Below the pieces are notes generated by a model. It was not told the origin of the DNA, did not search any database, and saw nothing but the letters and a program-made list of their open reading frames with translations. The translations under genes were made by a program, and so were the position numbers. Below are positions 6,286-7,363 of a stretch of 7,363 nt of DNA, piece by piece. Positions within the stretch are counted from its first letter, which is position 1. The number at the start of each line of letters is the position of its first letter. This DNA is from Candidatus Babelota bacterium (GTDB lineage Bacteria > JAGOBX01), in NCBI GenBank assembly GCA_017999075.1, contig JAGOBX010000167.1, forward strand, positions 1 through 7,363. The letters are read 5' to 3'.

Positions 6286-7347
6286 TTAAAATTGTAATCT
6301 TTCAGGATGAAATCCTGAAATTTCGTTTATTTTTTGATATAATTCTTTTTCTTTTGAACTTAAAGTTTTAGGCAGGTTTATTCTTAATTCAAGATAAATA
6401 TCGCTTCTGCCTGAAACAGTATTAAACCCTTTTCCCGCCAATCTCAGCCTTTTTCCTCCTGATGAACATTCGGGAATTTTTATTTTTACTTTTCCGATAG
6501 GAAGTTCCAGAATAAGTTCAATACCAAGCGCTGCTTCTGCAGGAGTAATGTTCAGCTGTATGATTATGTCATCTCCTTCCAGTCGGAAAGTCCCATTGTT
6601 TATTATATTTACAGTCAAATATAAATCGCCTGAAATTCTGCTGTTGATTTTTTTCCCCAGACCTTTCAGCTTTATTTTCTGACAGGGTTTTACTCCAGGC
6701 GGAATTTTAACTTTTATATTTGAATTGTTTATTTCATATATTTTTTCGCATCCCATAAGAGCTTCTTTTAAGGTTATATGTATATCCGCATAGATATCTG
6801 CTTGAGATTTATTTTGTTTTTCCGAAGCGCTGCAATAATTATTTTTGGAAGAATAGTTTTCTCCTGTGTAATCTTCTGATGAATTTCCGAAATCTCCGTA
6901 ACCGCTAAAACTATCAGTGTCAGTTCCGAAAAAAGTTTTGAAAAAATCGCTGAATCCGTCAAACCCTGCATCTGAACTTGAATAAGAATATGTTTTTGAA
7001 GTTTTTTTTCTGTTCCCCTGTTTTTTTCTGCTGAAATTGAATTGGTCTCCGAATATTTCGTTTAAATCATCGTAAGAATAATATTGTCCTCCGCCCTGGT
7101 GAGAAGTTTTATGCTGCTCAACTTTATCCCAGTTCTCGCCGAGCGCGTCGTATTTTTTACGTTTATCAGCATCGCCGAGAACCTGATAAGCTTCGTTTAA
7201 TTCTTTAAATTTTTTTTCAGATTCTTTATTGTTCTGATTTTTATCAGGGTGATACTTTACCGCCAGTTTTTTAAACGCTTTTTTTATTTCGTCCTGAGAT
7301 GCGTTTTTATTTACACCCAATATCTTATAATAATCGTTAAATTGCAT
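6286..7347 (-). CDS. CbpA-like (class B) DnaJ co-chaperone
   Basis: This J-domain protein stimulates the DnaK ATPase and hands it unfolded clients in the cytosol. Of its 353 residues, the J domain spans about 4-70: DYYKILGV (5-12), the HPD motif (33-35) and [21 protein letters not shown] (47-67). A linker at about 75-180 is rich in Ser, Gly, Tyr and Phe and contains LNEIFG (95-100) and [10 protein letters not shown] (132-141), as in CbpA proteins. Substrate-binding domain I begins at [14 protein letters not shown] (184-197) with KVKIPPGVK (212-220); domain II covers about 252-326. The four CxxCxGxG zinc repeats of true DnaJ are absent, which makes this class B rather than DnaJ itself. The ATG at 7345-7347 has AAAAGGTG (7356-7363) with an 8-nt spacer. 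Only 16 bp upstream are visible, so promoter and heat-shock control cannot be judged. It leads the htpG operon as far as the window shows. Confidence 0.93.
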   Translation of the reverse strand: MQFNDYYKILGVNKNASQDEIKKAFKKLAVKYHPDKNQNNKESEKKFKELNEAYQVLGDADKRKKYDALGENWDKVEQHKTSHQGGGQYYSYDDLNEIFGDQFNFSRKKQGNRKKTSKTYSYSSSDAGFDGFSDFFKTFFGTDTDSFSGYGDFGNSSEDYTGENYSSKNNYCSASEKQNKSQADIYADIHITLKEALMGCEKIYEINNSNIKVKIPPGVKPCQKIKLKGLGKKINSRISGDLYLTVNIINNGTFRLEGDDIIIQLNITPAEAALGIELILELPIGKVKIKIPECSSGGKRLRLAGKGFNTVSGRSDIYLELRINLPKTLSSKEKELYQKINEISGFHPERLQF

Positions 7348-7355
7348 TTGTTTTA

Positions 7356-7363
7356 CACCTTTT
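7356..7363 (-). promoter_or_regulatory. Shine-Dalgarno of the CbpA-like gene
   Basis: On the minus strand AAAAGGTG precedes the ATG by 8 nt and supports the annotated start. The window ends at this site, so anything further upstream, such as a heat-shock operator or a grpE/hrcA neighbour, is out of view. Confidence 0.6.

Noticed and set aside
6286-7347. Loss of the zinc finger as a sign of a decayed DnaJ
   Set aside because: Domain order and the FxDFFxxFFG linker motif match intact CbpA-like class B J-proteins, which never have the zinc repeats.
1-7363. Defence island, prophage, transposon, CRISPR array, tRNA/rRNA or riboswitch
   Set aside because: No repeats of the right size, no integrase/transposase or nuclease motifs and no tRNA-like folds were seen. 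Intergenic gaps are all under 100 bp and the genes are housekeeping types.

Overview
The window is an AT-rich bacterial stretch (roughly 30% G+C by eye) that is almost entirely coding. Lipid A synthesis (LpxB) and a MurC-like Mur ligase point to a diderm bacterium with peptidoglycan. The LpxB motifs resemble those of the Bacteroidota/Chlorobiota/Ignavibacteria side more than the E. coli protein. However, several genes carry good Shine-Dalgarno sequences and HtpG is of ordinary bacterial length, so I do not commit to a phylum. An AT-rich lineage such as Elusimicrobia or an uncultured diderm phylum is equally possible.

Layout, left to right. Positions 1-1085 (+) hold the C-terminal ~360 residues of a MurC/Mpl-type Mur ligase that enters from outside the window. 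It converges on a small MazG-type nucleotide pyrophosphohydrolase (1155-1487, -). Upstream of that lies a 496-residue B12-binding radical SAM protein of unknown substrate (1587-3077, -). A 77-bp divergent gap separates it from lpxB (3155-4285, +). lpxB converges on a two-gene chaperone operon read on the minus strand: a zinc-finger-less DnaJ/CbpA co-chaperone (6286-7347), then htpG (4366-6261), 24 bp apart.

How the genes relate. lpxB and the Mur ligase both serve the cell envelope (outer-membrane lipid A and murein precursor metabolism), but they are separate transcription units. The CbpA-like protein and HtpG form a protein-quality-control pair, in which J-proteins deliver clients to DnaK and Hsp90 works downstream. 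MazG is a house-cleaning enzyme. The radical SAM protein has no neighbour that reveals its job.

The intergenic regions hold the less routine signals. Both convergent gaps carry a small hairpin with the same core, TTTCCTTGAAAA. The divergent gap has promoter-like boxes placed so that both mRNAs could be nearly leaderless, plus an inverted repeat over one -35 box and an A11 run in the other promoter spacer. A perfect 16-bp palindrome lies upstream of mazG. I found no mobile element, CRISPR array, RNA gene or defence system, and nothing that amounts to a new biological system. The region reads as ordinary core genome with a few testable regulatory details.
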